64,000 bases of DNA, from assembly GCF_047495875.1 (NCBI RefSeq), contig NC_092461.1, forward strand, positions 96,230,431 through 96,294,430. Direction: 5' to 3'. Numbering within the stretch: the first letter of the stretch is position 1; each line of letters starts with the position of its first letter. Below the pieces are notes generated by a model that did no database searches, had not been told where the DNA came from, and saw nothing but the letters and a program-made list of their open reading frames with translations. The DNA comes from Pithys albifrons albifrons. Its lineage: Eukaryota > Chordata > Aves > Passeriformes > Thamnophilidae. Both the position numbers and the translations under genes were made by a program. Below, piece by piece: positions 11,471 through 23,889 of this stretch.

Positions 11471-13564
11471 ACAGTTCAACAGAAACAGCTGGATAGCTCT
11501 TTATGCATCCTGCCCCTCTGTTCACCTCTGAGGTCACTAAAGCCATGACTCATTGCAACAGGTTTACCTCATCCATTTTTCTGCCATTGCAAATTCTAAG
11601 CTAAATATGAAGGAAATTCCCAGAGGGAAGTTGATGACTGGCAGCAAAGACCAGCTAGGGCTAGTTATCCCATATGTGCTATAAAGTTGATGAAGTTACT
11701 ATTCCTTGAACCGGCATCTTAAAAGGTATATTGCTATAACTGGTGTATTGCCTCCAAGTTACTGCCACAACTGCCATGAAAAAGTAATAAATCAGTGCAA
11801 TATATCACCACTCTGTCAAATAGTTAATGTGACAAGTAGGATCAGGCTCAGTATGTCTACAATTCAACCTACAGCAAAACTAGCTCAGGAATATGGTATA
11901 AAAACTGTGTTTGATCCTGACCTGTGCAGGCTCACAGCTATGCTCTCAGCAAGAAAAACTAGAGGTGTGCGACTATGATATTTCCCTCTAACCAGGAGGT
12001 GTTTATGAATATTATTCTCTCTATATGGCACCAATCACTTGTACTCCTGGTAGGTGTTGAGGGCAGCACAGACCAGGTGGGCCCCAGTGGGCATAGTGCT
12101 ACTGTACACCAACAAGCTGATCAATGCCAAGGACCAGAGCTCCTGAGGTGGCTTCCAAGAACAGAAGGAAGCATACCACAGAGGACACTGCTGAGGCCTC
12201 TCCTGACTCCCTCTCACCTGGGTTCTGCTCTACAGCTGCAGCTGTGGTCCTGCTGTGGTGTCTGGCCACGATGGAGTGAGCAAGGCTGGGTAGGAGCATT
12301 GGACCTCTTAGTTCACCGTGGATACTGATAATAACATGGTACATGTGACATTTTGCAATTACTAGCAGAAGCCCCCAGCTCTGTGGTGCCCTAGAGTGCA
12401 GGGTCTGGGACCTGCAGGACCTCATCCTGGGCCTGATCTGAAAGGTCACCCTGTCTGGCTGGAGATGGGCAACTCTCAACTCTGTGGGGTAAGCTGGAGT
12501 TGTGTGGTGCCATCTGTAGTGAAGATGTGAGCAGTCATGGCCCTTGTTGTGTGACAAACTCCAGCCATCGGTGCCCCAAGGACTACAAATAGCCAGTGAA
12601 TGCCAGACACGCTGCCCTGCCTGCCCAGAGAAGGATGCAGGGTGACGTAAACACATCTATAAACAGTTCTTCATGTACACCAGAGGTGATGCAGAAGAGG
12701 CTCCCACCAAGAACATCACATTTCCCCTGTAAAGGCTTCAAGATGCTTATGACTCTTCAAAATTTCCTCCCCACTCATTGCTTGTGCTTAACACTCATTG
12801 TTTGGAGGACCTGAGAAAGTCGGTCTGGCAAGAGACTACCTGTATCCTTGGAACCTGTATACATGTTTGACTTTCCTGAACCTCTCAAGCAGACATTTAA
12901 ACTAAACTTCAATGCTGTGATGGACATCTGCAGTCAGCTCTGAGACAGATTTGTCCCCAGATGTCAAATATCAGCTCTAACACCTCTCAAGCTGTTCAAC
13001 TGCAAGAGAGGGCAGCTGGCTTTTCAGCACTCTGACAGCCTGTCAGTCAACTGCAGATGTTAGTAGATCTTGAATTATGAAGGCAATTGACTTATTCTCT
13101 AGGGGAATGAGAGTTCCCCACAGAACAACATGGGCTACCACAGCCCCAAACCAGACTGTGACTACACATTCACAATTTACTAGGAAGAATTTCCCACAGT
13201 TATATTTCTATGATCTATGTCTTTTGCCTGGACCTTGACATGTAATCAAGGAGTTCAGGACTTGTTTTCTCCCCTTTTTCCTCAGTTCTTTTCCTCCCAC
13301 TCTTCTGCCACAATCCATCCCAAGAGAACTCATTACTTCTCTGATAGGAGTGAAAAAAAGTCTGCAAAATCCCTTTATATTTTCCTGATCCAAAATATTA
13401 AATTACAGCTATTCCTGCATAGGTGTATTTTCGAGCCAGTTCCATCATCATTTATGCTACTGTCAAAGCTAGCACGACAATAGCCAGCATCAGAACGAGT
13501 ACCCTGATTCAACTGCTGTGTAGTTTTACATTAAAAATCTCTTGGCTTTTGAATTTTCTTAATA
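11471..13564. other. GC-richer segment with unrecognised protein-like stretches
   Basis: This stretch is visibly richer in G and C than its surroundings. It holds several medium open frames: 11706-11978 plus (90 codons), 11975-12328 plus (117) and 12099-12656 minus (185). Plus-strand translation gives protein-like pieces broken by stops and frame changes, for example the end of the 90-codon frame and a piece at about 12850-12950 reading FKLNFNAVMDICSQL. I could not assign a family. A decayed processed pseudogene or DNA-transposon relic is possible, and so is chance in a GC-rich region. Confidence 0.35.
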
Positions 13565-14630
13565 ATAGAAAGATTTGGTTTGGAAAGCACCAAGACCATG
13601 TAGTTCCAAGCCCCACCCTGCCACGCTCAGGGAAACCTTCCTCTAGGCCAGATTGCTCAGACTCCCATGCAGCCTGACCTTGAACACTTTCAGGGATCCA
13701 CAACTGCTATGGGCAACTTGTGCCAGTGACTCACTGGCCTCACAGATATTTACATCTATCTCTTTCTTACTTCTTCCTTATATCTTATCTAAACCTACAC
13801 TCTTTCAGCTTAAGGCCATTGCCCTTCTGCTATTACAACATGCCCTTGCAAAAAGACCCTTCCTAGCTTTCTTGTAGGCCCCCTTTAGATACTGGAGGGT
13901 TCTATAAGGTCCCCTCAGAGCCTTCTCTTCTCCATGTTGTGCAATCCCAACTCTCTCATCTTGTCCTCATAAGAGAAGTTCTCCAGCCCTCTGATAATCT
14001 TTGTAGTCCTCCTCTGGACTTGCTCCAGCAAGTCCATGTCCTTCTTATATTGGGCACTCCAGAGTTGGACACAGTCCTCCAGGTGGGGTCTTAACACAGA
14101 GAGAGAATACAGGAGAATCACCTCCCTTGACCTGCTCATCATGCTCCTTTTGATACAGCCTAGGTTACAGCTGGCTTTCTGAGCATCTCATCCATCAACA
14201 TCCCAAGTCCTTCTCAAAGTTGTGTTGAATCCATTCTCTGCTTGGCCTGTATTTGTGCTTGGGATTGTACCAGTCCAGGTGTGGGACCTTGCGCATGGCC
14301 TTCTTGAGGTTCATGAGTTTTGCACAGGCCAACCTCTTGAGTTCCCTTTCCTTCAGTTTGCCAAACACACCACAAAGCCTGGTGTCAATAATTATAGTTT
14401 GAAGCTCTCTTCACCAGCTTGGCAAGTCTATTGCTGAAGATGCTATTGTCCTTTCTGACAGATGGATCCCATCAGTCCCAGTAGATCCTATTTCTTGAAG
14501 TGAGTCCTGTGGTCTAACTAGCCTAACCCCTCGCTGTGGTACCAGTCCTGTAACAACCCATTGACTTGCCAATTTGACTGGCCTTTTCAGACCCCTTAAA
14601 AATAGAGAAAAAAGCGAGTATTTCAGTCTG
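13565..14630 (-). mobile_element. CR1 LINE with internal deletion (ORF1 end joined to ORF2 end)
   Basis: Minus-strand element whose 3' end lies at 13565. Reading minus from 14630, the translation matches the C-terminal part of CR1 ORF1, including the SGNH-hydrolase block DGIHLS and a following RLAKLVKRAS segment. Near 14393 it passes directly into the late reverse-transcriptase region of ORF2 (DTRLCGV, then NPKHKYR), and then into the ORF2 C-terminus. Most of ORF2 (endonuclease and RT core) is absent. Frames are interrupted. Confidence 0.75.
13915..14142 (-). pseudogene. CR1 ORF2 C-terminal fragment
   Basis: The 75-codon minus frame contains the typical end of CR1 ORF2: LRPHLEDCVQLWSAQYKKD, then LEQVQRRTTKIIRGLE, then a MRELGL...KRRL ending. 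It has no catalytic RT residues, which lie upstream and are deleted. It cannot make a functional protein. Confidence 0.75.
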
Positions 14631-14635
14631 TACAC
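14411..14635 (-). pseudogene. CR1 ORF1 SGNH-hydrolase C-terminal fragment
   Basis: The minus frame contains TDGIHLSE, matching block V of SGNH/GDSL esterases (D-x-x-H), which is known in ORF1 of CR1-like LINEs. A second frame just upstream gives NGLLQDWYHSEGLG, matching the W-x-x-x-x-G/F segment that precedes it, so at least one frameshift separates the two. Only the last third of the domain is present. The function in CR1 (RNP or lipid-related esterase) is from family knowledge. Confidence 0.55.
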
Positions 14636-14640
14636 AGTGG

Positions 14641-16855
14641 TTGCACATTCCTCATACCACCGTAATTCAAATTACTGATGTATGCAGTAAAACAAAAATA
14701 ATAACTGCATTCTGAGTCCTGGAAAGAAAAAAAAATGTTCTGCAATTTTGAGCAGGTACAATGGTATTCTGAGATGTTAGATGATTACAGTTTTGGTTTT
14801 TTCTTTCCCCAGAGGGAAAAATCTTGTTTGCAGTCCACAGATATAATGCCTCAATTTATAGCAACTCCTCAGAAATCACTAAGGAGACTTTGATGCACTT
14901 GCTAGATTAGAGAAACAGTTTGGGGGAAGGGTTTGGAAGTGTTCATGGGTTAATGCAGAGCTATTACCTACTCTTGAGGTCATCTGGAGCTGGGAGTTTA
15001 AAATGCAGAATAAGAAACAGACATATATTTTCAGTATTTGAGTATTACAAAACTAATGCATGAAACATGGTACTGCTCTTGTGATACTAAAGAAACTGAG
15101 TGTAATTGGTTTTTACTGTTTACATTTTCTCTTCTCTGGAGTTTCTGCCTAGAGGAGTGGAACTGACAGCCCTCACAGGGTAATAATTTGGGCTTAGGAG
15201 GAACATGACTGGTTTTCTGAAAATTTGTGTTTGCAAGGGCGTATCACAATCTGAACAAAGGAGAAGGGAATTGTACTTTCTTTCCCATCTCCATCATTTG
15301 CTGGTGATTCAAACTGTTCTAAGGTTTTTGAGCTGCCAAGTTGTTTTAGTAAAAATCTGTCATGCTGAAAAGTCTTAAATCCAGACTTTAAATGATCGAG
15401 TTAAGAAAGAATACACAACTTTTTCTTCCTAACAGTGTATCTGAGTATCACTGCCTCAGGGTTATAGAAGTGCAATTCCTGAGGCATTCATATTTCATGG
15501 TAAGTTCCCATTGCCATGAGCTTTGTGATTCTACTCAGAAACAATTCCATTTATTTGCCATTGGCTATGCTACTCTTCAGGAAGATGAGAAGAAAATCAG
15601 TTTGCAGGCAAATGAATTAAGAGCAGTGATATAAACTTTTAAAAAACTTTTTATAATATACACTCTTTTGTAGTGAATATTAATTCATTGATATATATTT
15701 TAGTATTTATATATTAAAAGGGTATTTGGAAAACATTTGTACTAAAAAGATTTATGTTGGGAAAGAAAAACCTTTAAGTCTAGAAATGTGTGTCATCATT
15801 ATATTAACTGATAGGAAATTAACATACTGCTTGGCTTCATGATATCAATCTTTTCAATGCCAATTTGCAATTAGATAATTGATGGTATACAAGCAACTTT
15901 ATGAAGGTGTTAATGATGCACAGCAGACCAAATAAGCTAGTCACATATGTCAGGAAACAGTTCTACTAACTTCCTTATACACATATTTGCTCCCTATAAA
16001 TAATCCTTTCAGATGTTTTCTACAAGGAAAGGGGAAGTGGATATATGTTGGTATGAAAACAGTGCTTCCACCACTACTCACAAGGACTTATGATTATGAT
16101 CCAAAACCATAACTTTGTGTCTTGGGCTTTATGCTTGACTTCTGCTGCATTCATCCTGGTGCCACATAGAGTCACGTGCCTAAGCCTCATCATTCTGCCT
16201 TTGAAAGAAGTATTAACATCTCTCATGACATTCATAAAAACTGCACTTAGCAACCCATGTTGCTTCAACAAATTTTAGAGATCTGTACTGATTCAGGGCT
16301 GAGATTATTGAACACACAGTGCAATATGGTATTACTGCATATAAAAGTAGATTTATATGCTTATCAATTAGCTCCAATTTATTTTCCTAAGTTAGACAAA
16401 ATAAATAATTTAGAAATTTCTGTGATCTATGAGGCTCAAAGATTTCCCTTACAGTTTTGCTTCTCTTTGAATGAATGGGAAGCTCTCTAATACTATGTAT
16501 GTAGAGTTTGTTATAACTTGAGTGTATTACATATTTATATAGAATATGATTGTTTGCAGAATTAACAGGCCCTGTCTGACTTTTATCTACAAAGATGAAA
16601 GCTTGCATGTAAAGTGGTCACTGTAGAATAAGGCTTCTGGAAGTAAGCACGAAATCCTAATTTGGGACTACTAAATTTGAATTACATTATGTCATAAACA
16701 CTTAAAACCTGGTACTGTATTCACTAAATCTGGTACCGTAATGAGATCATTCTTCCTTTTAAAATATGTAGACTCACCATGCAGGTAGGGAATAAAGAAT
16801 AATGTTTTTTGGAAGAAATGGTGCTTAATGTGCAAAAGAAAAGAAACACCTTTCT
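14641..16855. other. AT-rich single-copy sequence, no gene seen
   Basis: Open frames are at most 80 codons and show no recognisable domains. No repeats are noted. Confidence 0.6.
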
Positions 16856-17449
16856 TGTTGGAGATGGCGATTATATGGATATGCAGGAATGGAGGAGGGC
16901 GAGGGATCGCCGGACCGAATTTGATGTGTGGAAGGTCCAGGGGTACCATTCCTGACCCGGACTATGACTCTATATCAAGGACTTTGTCTGTTACTGCCTC
17001 TATTCCTTTTTTCTTGGGTTCATGTTGTCTCTCCCTGTTTCTAGCAGTTTCCCCCAGGCAGGCAGGAGCTGTCACCAAAGGTACAGCTGCCATTGGACAG
17101 CTCCCTCCAAGGGGCGGTCCCGGTCCTGCCTGTCCCAAGTTCACACCCCTTCAGTTCCTTTACCCAGTAGTTTGTAGCGGATTTGCATGCTCCGCCTTAG
17201 CTCCGCCCCCTTTCCAGAACATTCCCTACCCAAGGTTATATAAGTCCTGTGTTCTGTTAATAAAGTTAGATCAGCTCTGGTCAGATCAGCCCTGGTCACC
17301 ACAGACCATCCTTGGCCTCCTGGGTGTTTGTTTCTCACGCGAGGGCAAACCTTACCTGGGGCCTGGGAACCTGCGAACGACAGCTCAGCAGACGATCTGC
17401 GAACCCCCGTCGCTGGTCTGGTCCCTTCCCAGAGACCAAGACTGCGACA
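16856..17449 (+). mobile_element. Solo LTR, ERVK-like family, copy A
   Basis: The LTR starts TGTTGGAGATGGCG and ends CTGCGACA. It is flanked by a perfect 6-bp TSD CTTTCT (16850-16855 and 17450-17455), the length typical of betaretrovirus-like (ERVK) integration. U3-R-U5 order is readable on the plus strand: GC box 17111-17117, octamer 17181-17188, TATA 17237-17244, AATAAA 17259-17264, then a CpG-bearing U5. It is homologous to 25099-25709 over its whole length. A 213-codon frame crossing it (16828-17469) starts outside the LTR and runs through U3, R and U5, so it is not a gene. Confidence 0.92.
17181..17264 (+). promoter_or_regulatory. LTR core promoter and poly(A) signal
   Basis: Octamer ATTTGCAT (17181-17188), TATATAAG (17237-17244) and AATAAA (17259-17264). 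The spacing is the same as in the sister LTR at 25445-25528. The CCAAT box of the sister copy is CCAGT here (17164-17168), so this copy has probably lost that factor site. Confidence 0.7.
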
Positions 17450-17455
17450 CTTTCT

Positions 17456-18077
17456 CATGCAGAGACTAATTCACTAGGATACTCACCTGAGGCTCAGTAA
17501 ACCCCATTTCACAGCTGTGCAGGTCAGGTGGTGGAAAACCACCATCAAAGAACATAGTATGCAACAGTTTCAATTATCACTGTTTCAAGGTGTACGTCAC
17601 TTTAGTCTTTTGATTATATGCTGTCTTGCGAAGGAAGAATTGGGCAGAGTGCTATTCCTTCGTTATACTTGATTTCTTTCCAGTCTCTTTTACCTGTAAT
17701 CTCCTGTCTGTGGCCTAAAATACTATCTAGCCTCTGTAGAGGAGGTTTGGATATAAAGAAAAAGAGAATATACTGAATTAGTATGAGAAATGATACCAAG
17801 AGATATGTTACTGTAGTCTTGACTGCTCATGTACTTTTCTACTTAGCTTCTGACCTTACTCACTGTCAGGTAGTAGTCAGGAAATGAGATGGATCTTTGG
17901 TCTGCCCCAGAACCAACATACTTTTGGTCTTACACTAAATTTCTAAATATTAGAGTCAAACCTAGATTTATATATAACTTGATATTTAGAACAAAAAAAA
18001 ATAGTTAAAGTTGGATGAATTTCCTTGAAATATGCAATTTGTTCAAAATTGGTATGTCGCAGTGACCTGCAGATCAG
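17456..18077. other. AT-rich single-copy sequence, no gene seen
   Basis: Short spacer between the LTR and a CR1 cluster. No open frame or repeat stands out. Confidence 0.55.
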
Positions 18078-18400
18078 AGTCATAGAATCATGATGGTTGG
18101 AAGGGAGCTCTGGCAATCATCCAATCAAACTCCCTTGATTAAAGTAGAGTCAGCTAGATCAGGTTGACCAGGACCATGAACAGTCACTTTTTCAATATTT
18201 CCACGAATGGAGACTCTACAGACTCTCTGGGTAGTTTGTTTCAGATGTTTGACTATCCTCACAGTAACTGTAAATGCTTCTATTTAAATAGAATATCCTG
18301 TATTTAGGTTTTTGCTTATTGCTTCTTTTCCTCCTCAGGACACCACAGAGAAGAGACTGTCTCTCTTCTTTACTCATTATTTTTCAGGGATTGGTCAAGA
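18078..18400 (-). mobile_element. CR1 LINE 3' end, minus strand
   Basis: Begins with the reverse complement of the CR1 3' terminus (TCATAGAATCAT... GGTTGGAAGGGA), followed by the usual 3'-UTR pattern (TCTGGGTAG...TTTGTTTCAGATG, CTCACAGTAA) and a GACACCACAGAGAAGAG block. It is diverged. It may be the 3' part of the same insertion as 18785-19360, which has the same orientation. Confidence 0.65.
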
Positions 18401-18499
18401 AAAGCAGTTATTCCACCCTACACTATGCTGGTGTAGCCCAAACCTTAGTACTCTGTGCAGTTTCAGGTGCTTCATTATTAAAAACATATAAAACTATGA

Positions 18500-18775
18500 G
18501 AATGTGTCCAGAGGAAGGAGATCAAGATGGTGAAAGGTCTTGAGACCAAGACTTATGGGGTGTGGTTGAAGTCACTTGTGTTGTTCAGCCTGGAAAAGAG
18601 AAGGCTGAGGTGTAACCTCATCACAACCTACAACTTCTTCAAGGGTGTCAGCGGAGGGTGAGGTGCTCACCGGTGATCAGCAACAGGGCATGAGTAAATG
18701 GAATTAATTTGCATCAGGGAAAGTTCAGATTGGACATCAGGGAAAGGTTCTTCATAGAGCAAATGATCAGTCACC
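18500..18775 (+). mobile_element. CR1 LINE fragment, plus strand
   Basis: The plus-strand sequence follows the end of CR1 ORF2 and the start of the 3' UTR: GTGTCCAGAGGAAGG, GGTGAAAGGTCTTGAG, TTCAGCCTGGAAAAGAGAAG, then CAGATTGGACATCAGGGAAA. The terminal ATTCTGTG repeats are missing. It lies between two minus-strand CR1 pieces. Confidence 0.65.
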
Positions 18776-18784
18776 AAAATATTT

Positions 18785-19360
18785 CTTCAGCCTGCTGAGG
18801 TTCCTCTGGATGATAACACATCTATATGGTGTATCACCCACTCCTCCTAGTTTTGTATCATTTGCTGAATGTGCATTCTGCCCCATCGTCCAGTTCAGTA
18901 GTGAAGGTGTTGAACGGTATTAGATCCAGCCCATTAGACCTATGGGATACTATACTAATGAGTGACTCCACTGGGCTGAACTCCAACAGGGCTGAAGGTG
19001 TGTACTGAACAAAAATTTTTGAACCTGGCAATTCAGCCAGTTTCCAGTCCACCTCTATGTCCATTACCTACTTCCTGTTTGTCTGTGAAGGCTTCATTGA
19101 AAACAACATTAAAAAGCTTTCAAAATTCAAGATAAACATTTACTGCTCTTCCTTTGTTCACTGAGCTAGTAATTTCATTGTATGAAGATACCTGTCTATT
19201 TAAGCATGATTTTCCTTTCATAAATCCATAGTCACTACTCCCAATAATCTCCTCGTTCTTCACCTGTTTGCAAGCGGCTTTGAAGAGCATTTGCTCCATA
19301 ACCTTCCCAGAGGTTATTGTCAGGCTCACTGTCCTGTAGTGTCCTAAATCTAAATATTTG
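18785..19360 (-). mobile_element. CR1 LINE RT-region fragment, minus strand
   Basis: Minus-strand translation covers part of the RT domain. At the right, about 19120-19365, the frame reads YRTVSLTITSGKVMEQ, then GFMKGKSCLNRQ, then a KAVNVYLEF-like stretch at the RT A-motif. To the left are further RT-domain blocks with stops. The 3' end is lacking, possibly because it is the piece at 18078-18400 on the other side of the plus-strand CR1. Confidence 0.65.
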
Positions 19361-19365
19361 CACAA
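19120..19365 (-). pseudogene. CR1 reverse-transcriptase fragment
   Basis: 81-codon minus frame with the RT landmarks HYRTVSLT and DYGFMKGKSCL, ending at VNVYLEF just before the first catalytic aspartate block. It is a fragment of ORF2 and inactive. Confidence 0.65.
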
Positions 19366-22300
19366 AATACAATCATTTTAGTTGGAACAAAAACATTCAG
19401 ACATTTCCTGCTCTCCCAGAGTAGACAGTCATAAAGAGAAGATTAATGCAACGAACATTTGAGAAACAAGACACAAAACTGACAAATATGAGTTAAATAT
19501 GGTAAATTGCCCTCATGATTCTAAAACTGTTGGAAGAGGAAAGATGTCTCATTGTTTGAGTAGTTAAATATCACCACTTTCTCAGGAGAAAAAGGCTTGG
19601 TTTTAAGTTTCATTGGTATTTTGACAGAAAGGATTGTATGGAGCTCTGTGACTATACAATTGGAGTTTGGTCTGCAGAAGCAGACCATAACACCTCTCCA
19701 GATTCAGACAGAAGCTTGGGTAAGATCTGTTTTGCACTAAAATGTACCTAAATAAGTTGAAGCATGTACTTCAGCTGACTCGGTTTTTATTGAGGTGCAG
19801 CTTGAATAAATATTAGAGATTGACTTAGCATTCTTGGTATTTTCCCAAATTCTTATCTTAGCTGTGAGGGCTAAACTTAAAGAGATTAGAGGTTCATTTC
19901 CAAAATCAAAGCTTTTGACCTTCCTACTTTACTGCACAGTAGAAAATCAGTCTTCTGATACAATTAGGACATTTTTTTTCCTCTCAGACACAGAAGCCAT
20001 TGTTTAATGATTTTTGTTCCAGAAAGAGTAGAACTGCATAATGTCTGGCTCGTTACCTAATGGAGTTTCTGTATTTGAGATAGGTATGTTCATATAATCA
20101 ATGTTCATTATCTGTGTGGAGTCTCTGGTGTTTAATAGCAAAGCTCAGCAACAGAAGCTTCTTTAAATCCAGTCTGTTGTTCACATTTTCTCTCTTGTGT
20201 CATACCACCTTACATATTCTTTTTCTCCTGTATCATTAACAGCATACATGTGAATTCATATTGTCCATATTGACCCCTAGAAAGATGCTTTAATAATTAA
20301 TTTTATATTTTCACTTGATAATTTTGTGAATTTCAAAATGTGTGTATTGATACTTAAGCTTTTGTTCATATAACATTATAACTGCACAAGCACTCAACTT
20401 CTCTTAAATCTTTTAACATCAAATTAATCTTAGATGTGTTCAAACATGAGTGTAGAACTGTCATTTACTTACTTATTCTTCAAGTAAATATATTAGAAAA
20501 GAAAATTCTATTTCATATCCGCTTGAATTAAATATAGCAAGCCATACTTCAAGTAAAAGGTAAATGATGGGACATTTATACTAACAAATCCATACTAATA
20601 AATCCGAGTCTGTTCCTTTTAATGCTCTTGAATACTTTCTCCAAACAAGGTAAAGGTTTTGAAAGCAATGCTGTGATCTCTTAAAGAAACGAAATAGGAA
20701 GATACTAAATTAACTTTTTCAATTACTAATTATCCAAATAGTTTCAGCTGGAGAAATGGCAGTGTCACCTGCCAGGTAGACAAAATACAAGAGTTATCAC
20801 AAGAAAGAATTTGATTTAATGCTTAGAAAAAACATGTAATGTGAACATATGATGAAGATTGGCTGGAGGAAGGGATAGTAAGATTTCTTTTTTTAAATGC
20901 ATCATTAAATCAGAATTTGCCAGTTTCAACAAATTCTGGATACTCTTGTGTTTGCATAGTAAAAACTCTTCAGCATGGTAATTGTGTGTGTTTATAATCA
21001 GCAAGTTGTTGTTTGATATGAGCATCATACTGTTATACTGAAAGAGTTATTTTGTGGGAAAGAGAGCATATTTCACTTTACTGCAATACTCCACTATCAA
21101 GAAAACTCACAATGCAGCTTTGTGCAGCAGTAACATGTACAAAACAGTGGGATCTTACAGTCTGTCAAATTGTTGTTAATTACAGAATGTTGTTAAAGGA
21201 AAACATACTATGCAGAGCAGAATAAGCATAACAAAGGGACATTTATAGGCCAATACAGCTGTCATTGAAATAAACAGGAATTTTGCTGTTAACTTCAGTA
21301 CGAGTAGAATCAGCTTTTTGAATTTAACTGTGAACATAAAATGGCAAGTCTTTTGCAATCCATCTCTCTGTCTGTCAACTGAAATATCGTGATTCCATAT
21401 TAAAGCATGGAAATTTTCTAGTCATGTGCTCGTGATGAATGCATGCCTTTTATTGAATGTATGCATATATTCTAGACAGTCTTTTCTGGCCACCTAAAGA
21501 CATTGTTCTCCAAACTTACGGCTGCTAGTTCCCAAACCGGTCCTGTCATAGTACATAGTACTAGAACACCTAACCATTAATCATAGGTGAGTATACTACT
21601 TGATGTGAAAATACTGTTCTCAGAAGAGCAGTGTCCAGCACCTGCTCACTTATACAGAGATTTCACATATAGAGCAGATTTAGGAATACAAATAGTAAAA
21701 AAACAAAACATAAACACCTCATTGCAGCATTTATATAGTATCACAAAAAAATTCAAAAAGTTAATTATACCTGAAAACTCCATTCCATTCTCAGCTATCA
21801 GCCAGTAATTTCTCCCTCAAATTGTTTACTCTCCAGCTGAAACTGTTCTTCATGTTCCATTTTTTTCTACAAAAACAAGCTTCAAAGAACGACTCCTTGC
21901 TTTTGTCACAGTAGTTATTTAGGCTCATGTTTTATTGACTGTGTTATATAATGCAAATGGAATATCGATAGTTACCATCCAAGACATCATAGCTGTCCTT
22001 GAAGTTTCAAAAAGGAAATTAAGACATGCTTTCTCTTTTATTTACCTTCTAACTTATTCAATGACTTTATATGCTGACCTTCATCATAGTGGAGGCTGCC
22101 AACAAAATACTCTTAATCATCTTTTGGAATAGGTATCCCAGAAGGTTAAGGAGGGGCCCTGGAATGCCGATTATTCTTCCTTTGTTTCTGTCTTCTCTCA
22201 TAACTCAACTGTCGTAAATTTATGCCATAAGGTTTTACAAACGACACATACTTTAGAAGGTTTTCATAATCCTGCAGTAATCATTTATATTTGTTCCTTT

Positions 22301-23889
22301 CTGCTTCTGTAGCATGAATTATAATATAAACCATCTCATGGTTCTGTGATTCATTGGCAGTTTTAAAACAGTATATGGAACACCATTTCTGGTAGTCTGC
22401 ATTTCAGTGTATTTTGAGTTCTATAGGGACCCCATATTACATATTAATGGCACAAGTAACTCCTTAAACATATGTGATAAAAATTTTCCCTTCTTTGAGA
22501 TATTTTTTAAATAGAACTGATTATCAATGAGTAAGGTTGATTACAGTTAATTAATTTTAATAATGCCTTTAATTAATAGAAAATAAGTATAAAAGGAATT
22601 TTTTTACTAATAGAATTTTGTTAAAATTTTACCTTGAGGAGATAGCCTAAACCTGCTGCCAAGATCATGATTACATAAATAAGTATTAATGTAAGCTACA
22701 AAATCTTCCTGAGTAACTTGCTTCTTTGGATCATAATGAAGTGAAACGACAAACATTTTCTGTCTTTTTACGGGAGAGCACAACTGCCTTTGTAACTCTT
22801 ACATCAGATTAAAAAGGAATCGTTTTCATGACGGAGAATATACCCAAAAGAATTCTTCCTCTTATTTTGATGCACATATTTTAATAACGGACAGGGAAGG
22901 ATTGCATAAGGTTAAGTGTATTGAGCAAGACTGGAATAAGTTGCCATAATTAGATACCAAATTTCAGAGTGTACTTATTAAAAAATTCCATTAAGATAGG
23001 AAGGTGACCTAAGTTTATGGGTATTGAGAAAACTGGCTGTTTTCTGCAACCTAGAGTGACATGCTCTTAGATAATGACCACTGTGATTCTTGGTCTTTTG
23101 TTTGCTCAGTTTTCTTATCCTAAACATGCTATGAAGACGAAACATATATATTTTTTTTGCTTTTTGAAATGTTACTCTTCCCTTCAAAGTGCTAACATCC
23201 TTCATGACCTTGGAAGCCACCTTAATTTCTAACTTTAATTTTGTAATTGTTTCTACTAGGAATGGAGACAAGGCACCTTTCTCCAGTCATCACTAATCAC
23301 TCCATGATTCCAACATGTGGGTTTCCAGAAACCTCTGATATAAGTCTGGTTGAAGTTACTACATGAAATGTTACTGTCTATTTTGCAGCAGTGCCTCTGA
23401 AAACATCAAATGAGATTCTGCAAGCAGAAGGACAGAAATAACAGAAAAATCCTAAATGTCAAAAATACAACCAGATGATTGTAAGCACTGAGAACATTAA
23501 TTGTACAGTGGGCAGTGAACAAACAGACAAATGATAGATGCAGAATTGCACCTGGAAGTACTCCACTGAACAACATTGGGAAATGCAATTGGGAAAGGCC
23601 TGGGGGGGGAAAAAATGAAGAAGCGTTATGCTCTTTCACAATGTTACTTTTGAGTTGGTGTTTGTGAATGCAAAATTATACTTCAGATTTTGCACATGTA
23701 TCTAGAATTTCATTATTATTATTATTATTAAATATTATAATATTATATAATATTATTATATAATCCTTTCAGTTTCGAGAAAGATCAAAACACTGCTGTC
23801 CCAAAATTTATTTGGGATTACCAGAAGATGGTTGTGGTCTGTGTAGCTAATACTGCAATCAACCAGATGAGTTCTCTCTTGACTCCCTC
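19366..23889. other. Long AT-rich single-copy stretch with an ATT repeat
   Basis: About 4.5 kb without a recognisable gene or interspersed repeat. The longest frames (97 codons or fewer) have no domains. A (ATT)n / AATATT low-complexity patch lies at 23711-23764. Confidence 0.55.
23711..23764. repeat. (ATT)n microsatellite and AT palindrome
   Basis: Six or more ATT units are followed by interleaved AATATT/TATAAT units that are nearly self-complementary, so the tract could form a hairpin. Confidence 0.85.

Noticed and set aside
12099..12656. 185-codon minus-strand frame
   Set aside because: Not called as a gene. The composition is unremarkable, no motif is recognised, and the plus strand of the same region looks at least as protein-like. 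Kept only as part of the GC-richer island.
16828..17469. 213-codon plus-strand open frame
   Set aside because: It begins in host DNA, crosses the left TSD and runs through U3, R and U5 of a solo LTR. No domain is visible and it ends beyond the right TSD.
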